Assembly: GCA_964438735.1 (NCBI GenBank)
Contig: CAYTLW010000025.1
Span: 1-64,000, forward strand
DNA length: 64,000 nucleotides
Direction of reading: 5' to 3'
Source: CAYTLW01 sp964438735
GTDB lineage: Bacteria > Myxococcota_A > UBA9042
Every line of letters begins with the position of its first letter. The first letter of the stretch is position 1. Below, in pieces: positions 63,089 to 64,000 of the stretch. Made by a program: the position numbers and the translations under genes. The notes beneath the pieces are model-generated. The model was not told the DNA's origin and did no database searches. It was given only the letters and a program-made list of their open reading frames with translations.

Positions 63089-64000
63089 GAGGGGGCCGCC
63101 TTGCGTCGCGGCGTGATGGCCTGGGTCACCTTGGCGTGGGGGCCGATCAGGGTGATCCGGGCGCGGTGAAGCTCGTCGCCATTCATCTCCAGGATCAACA
63201 TCAGCTGCTCGGTACCGTCGAACTCGGTCAGCGGGCGGCGGATGAAGATCTCCATGGTCGCGCTCGACCCGGCCGGCACCGGCCACGGGTTGAGCGGTAC
63301 CAGCAGGTCGTGGTCGCCTTCGGTGCGCACCGAGATCGCCACCGGCTGGTCGGACTTGTTGATCAGGCGCGCCCGGAAGTGATTGCTCAGCCAGCCGTCG
63401 GCCACCGAGATGCTCTGGCCCTGCGCCCGCAGCACCTGCACCTCGACCGTCTTGCGGCCGGCCAGCGCGAGCAGGAATGCGCTGCCGGCCACCAGCAGGA
63501 TGGCGCCGTAGGCCAGTGTTCGAAAGCGCAGCCAGCGTCGTTTTTCGCCGCCGAGGTCGGCCAGCGAGCTGTAGCGAACCAGGCCCTTTTCACGTCCGGT
63601 CTTGTGCATCACCGCGTCGCAGGCGTCGATGCAGGCGGTGCAGCTGACGCACTCCATCTGCAGGCCATCGCGGATGTCGATGCCGGTCGGACAGACGTGC
63701 ACGCAGCGGCCGCAGTCGACGCAATCGCCCCAGCCGGCATCGGGCTCCTTGCGCCGGGCCGCGCCGAGGCCGCGCTTTTCGCCGCGACCGGGATCGTAGG
63801 CCACGATGGTGCTCTGCCGATCGATGAGCACCGACTGCCAGCGACCGTAAGGGCAGGCGATGGTGCAGAGCTGCTCACGAAACCTGGCGAAGTTGAGATA
63901 GAAGAGCACGTTCAAGCCCAGCATGAAGGCGAACCACGCGGGGTTGTCGGCCGGCGGGGTCAGGGTCATCTCGACCACGTGTTCGGTGCTGGCGAAGTAG
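63085..64000 (-). CDS. ccoG: CcoG (FixG/RdxA) ferredoxin-like protein, truncated by window edge
   Basis: C-terminal about 305 residues of CcoG; the N-terminal membrane part lies beyond base 64000. It has the CPYGRWQSVLIDR segment, two [4Fe-4S] motifs (CVDCGRCVHVCP and CVSCTACIDACD), YSSL and a final membrane helix (TLAYGAILLVAGSAFLLAL), then the periplasmic Ig-like domain. CcoG reduces Cu(II) during cbb3 oxidase copper-centre assembly. The coupled fixH and safE genes follow. The frame is open to the window end. Confidence 0.93.
   Translation of the reverse strand, partial: YFASTEHVVEMTLTPPADNPAWFAFMLGLNVLFYLNFARFREQLCTIACPYGRWQSVLIDRQSTIVAYDPGRGEKRGLGAARRKEPDAGWGDCVDCGRCVHVCPTGIDIRDGLQMECVSCTACIDACDAVMHKTGREKGLVRYSSLADLGGEKRRWLRFRTLAYGAILLVAGSAFLLALAGRKTVEVQVLRAQGQSISVADGWLSNHFRARLINKSDQPVAISVRTEGDHDLLVPLNPWPVPAGSSATMEIFIRRPLTEFDGTEQLMLILEMNGDELHRARITLIGPHAKVTQAITPRRKAAPS

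Overview
The window is about 64 kb of high-GC bacterial DNA, probably from a member of the Myxococcota or a related delta-proteobacterial lineage. This is inferred from gene content. The main pointers are many large secreted or lipid-anchored proteins built from Cys-rich 'CDDGNxCT' repeats, LamG, C-type lectin, PEGA, CotH and beta-helix modules. Others are a membrane Ser/Thr kinase coupled to an FHA-sigma54 activator, an IcmF fusion mutase, and large acyl-CoA dehydratase activases. A 10-N gap inside homopolymer runs at 39602-39743 shows that this is a draft assembly. No rRNA, tRNA, CRISPR array, insertion sequence or phage gene was recognised.

Layout. 0.1-4.3 kb: hybrid histidine kinase, SEC-C protein, PI-PLC-like lipoprotein and a secreted thioredoxin-fold protein. 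4.3-9.5 kb: B12-dependent icmF, two small lipoproteins, and a cobalamin riboswitch that points at the second lipoprotein. 9.5-10.4 kb: an MNT/HEPN pair. 10.4-26.4 kb: mostly surface proteins (13-repeat Cys-rich lipoprotein, two paralogous beta-helix lipoproteins of which one is frameshifted, a P-domain/fibrinogen-like protein, an amidohydrolase lipoprotein), plus a cysC/sulfotransferase divergent pair and a VOC protein. 26.4-31.6 kb: TfoX-like protein, a small repeat protein, and the Ser/Thr kinase, FHA-sigma54 activator and DUF3298-like lipoprotein in one direction. 31.7-42.2 kb: a giant LamG/Cys-rich gene and a thioredoxin-PEGA gene, both interrupted by stops or frameshifts. 42.6-43.3 kb: a VapBC-type pair. 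43.5-53.8 kb: a CotH/C-type-lectin lipoprotein, a 2460-residue mosaic surface protein and a PDZ-like membrane protein. 53.9-59.3 kb: a coupled acyl-CoA dehydratase activase operon. 59.3-59.8 kb: a non-coding stretch with six consecutive perfect hairpins. 59.8-64 kb: a barrel-like protein with 12 Cys repeats, and the cbb3-oxidase assembly operon ccoG-fixH-safE, cut by the window edge.

The genes suggest a cell that invests heavily in cell-surface adhesion or degradation proteins, with B12-dependent acyl-CoA metabolism and low-oxygen respiration. The best candidates for something undescribed are the orphan lipoprotein behind a cobalamin riboswitch (8579-9345), the six-hairpin array (59557-59715), the kinase with an outward-facing tail of WC repeats (27352-29265), and the MNT/HEPN pair whose RNase motif has Asn in place of the catalytic His (9492-10365).
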